Origin: Liolophura sinensis
Lineage: Eukaryota > Mollusca > Polyplacophora > Chitonida > Chitonidae
Length of the DNA stretch: 64,000 bases
Direction: 5' to 3'
Assembly: GCF_032854445.1 (NCBI RefSeq)
Contig: NC_088307.1
Location: forward strand, 15,760,017 to 15,824,016
Shown here one piece after another: positions 63,638 through 64,000 of the stretch. Under the pieces are notes generated by a model. The model did not search any database. It worked only from the letters and a program-made list of their open reading frames with translations, and was not told where the DNA came from. Each line of letters opens with the position of its first letter. Position 1 is the stretch's first letter. A program made the translations under genes and the position numbers.

Positions 63638-64000
63638 GTAGGCTCTTCATATTAAACCATTTGCGTTTGTCAGTCTGTTGTCCGTCCTCTCCTATTTCTT
63701 AGACTGCTTTATCTCCTTTAATGACCTTTAATGAGGCATTCATTTTGTGTACACCGGGTAACCGTGTTAAGAAGAAAGAAAGAGACGGATTTTCATGATT
63801 CCCAGCCAGGTTTTTATTATGGGTCTGTTGGTGAGAATCGCCGGAGGCCCATTATAGAGGCATGAAAAATTGTGAAGAAATTGCCGGAAGTAGTTTCACC
63901 CAAGTACGACTTGTTAGTGCGCTTAACCAAGTAGACCATGTGTTATGGTCAAATATTCAAGCGTCAGCACAAATAGAAAAGAGTGTGGCGTAGTCATCCA
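63638..64000. other. Start of intron 2 of the BTB-like gene
   Basis: No further exon recognised before the window ends. Confidence 0.5.

Overview
The window is animal nuclear DNA: AT-rich, with GT-AG introns, SINEs, minisatellites and satellite arrays. SINE tails related to the GTCGTATAAGTGAAATATTC type and the abundance of ACATGTA suggest a marine lophotrochozoan, most likely a bivalve mollusc. That placement is inference; the species cannot be read from the sequence.

One gene dominates, on the + strand from before base 1143 (its first exon or exons lie outside the window) to a stop at 52296. It is an AK5-like adenylate kinase. Vertebrate AK5 has an N-terminal RII-alpha/Dpy-30-like docking segment, one divergent kinase domain (type A here) and one AK1-like domain (type B). 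This gene has the docking segment, then three type-A domains (3269-15353) and three type-B domains (39311-52296). I could place 35 exons by reading frame, splice sites and phase. The chain without exon 20 sums to 4521 nt, exactly 1507 codons including the stop. The type-A half has altered P-loops (GKLT, GKRD, GKRE), whereas the type-B half looks fully catalytic. The P-loop exons of domains 2/3 and of domains 5/6 are 94-96% identical in DNA while the next exons are only about 79% and 60% identical, which points to exon-scale homogenisation. Between the halves lie a 19-nt micro-exon, a duplicated pair of linker exons, and an acidic exon that can end the protein at 31545 (with its own AATAAA) or possibly splice onward.

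Introns hold the repeats: minisatellites with 18/29-, 30- and 31-bp units, a 97-bp satellite of about 35 copies (16110-19500), a hAT-like transposase fragment, a short inverted-repeat element (40017-40255), a 48-bp perfect palindrome (42207-42254), an LTR-retrotransposon gag-like fossil, a 157-bp tandem repeat, and copies of two SINE families with related 3' tails. Several SINE copies have clear target-site duplications.

From 52297 to about 62040 there is 3' UTR, then intergenic DNA with a degenerate tandem array of about 430-bp units (54895-58080) containing two SINE insertions. A second + strand gene starts at ATG 62121 and runs off the right edge; its visible 69 codons look like a lead-in to a BTB domain. 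Inside its first intron, on the - strand, is an exon resembling the start of a P2X7-type cytoplasmic domain protein.

All coordinates and difference counts were made by eye. No RNA evidence or database search was available.
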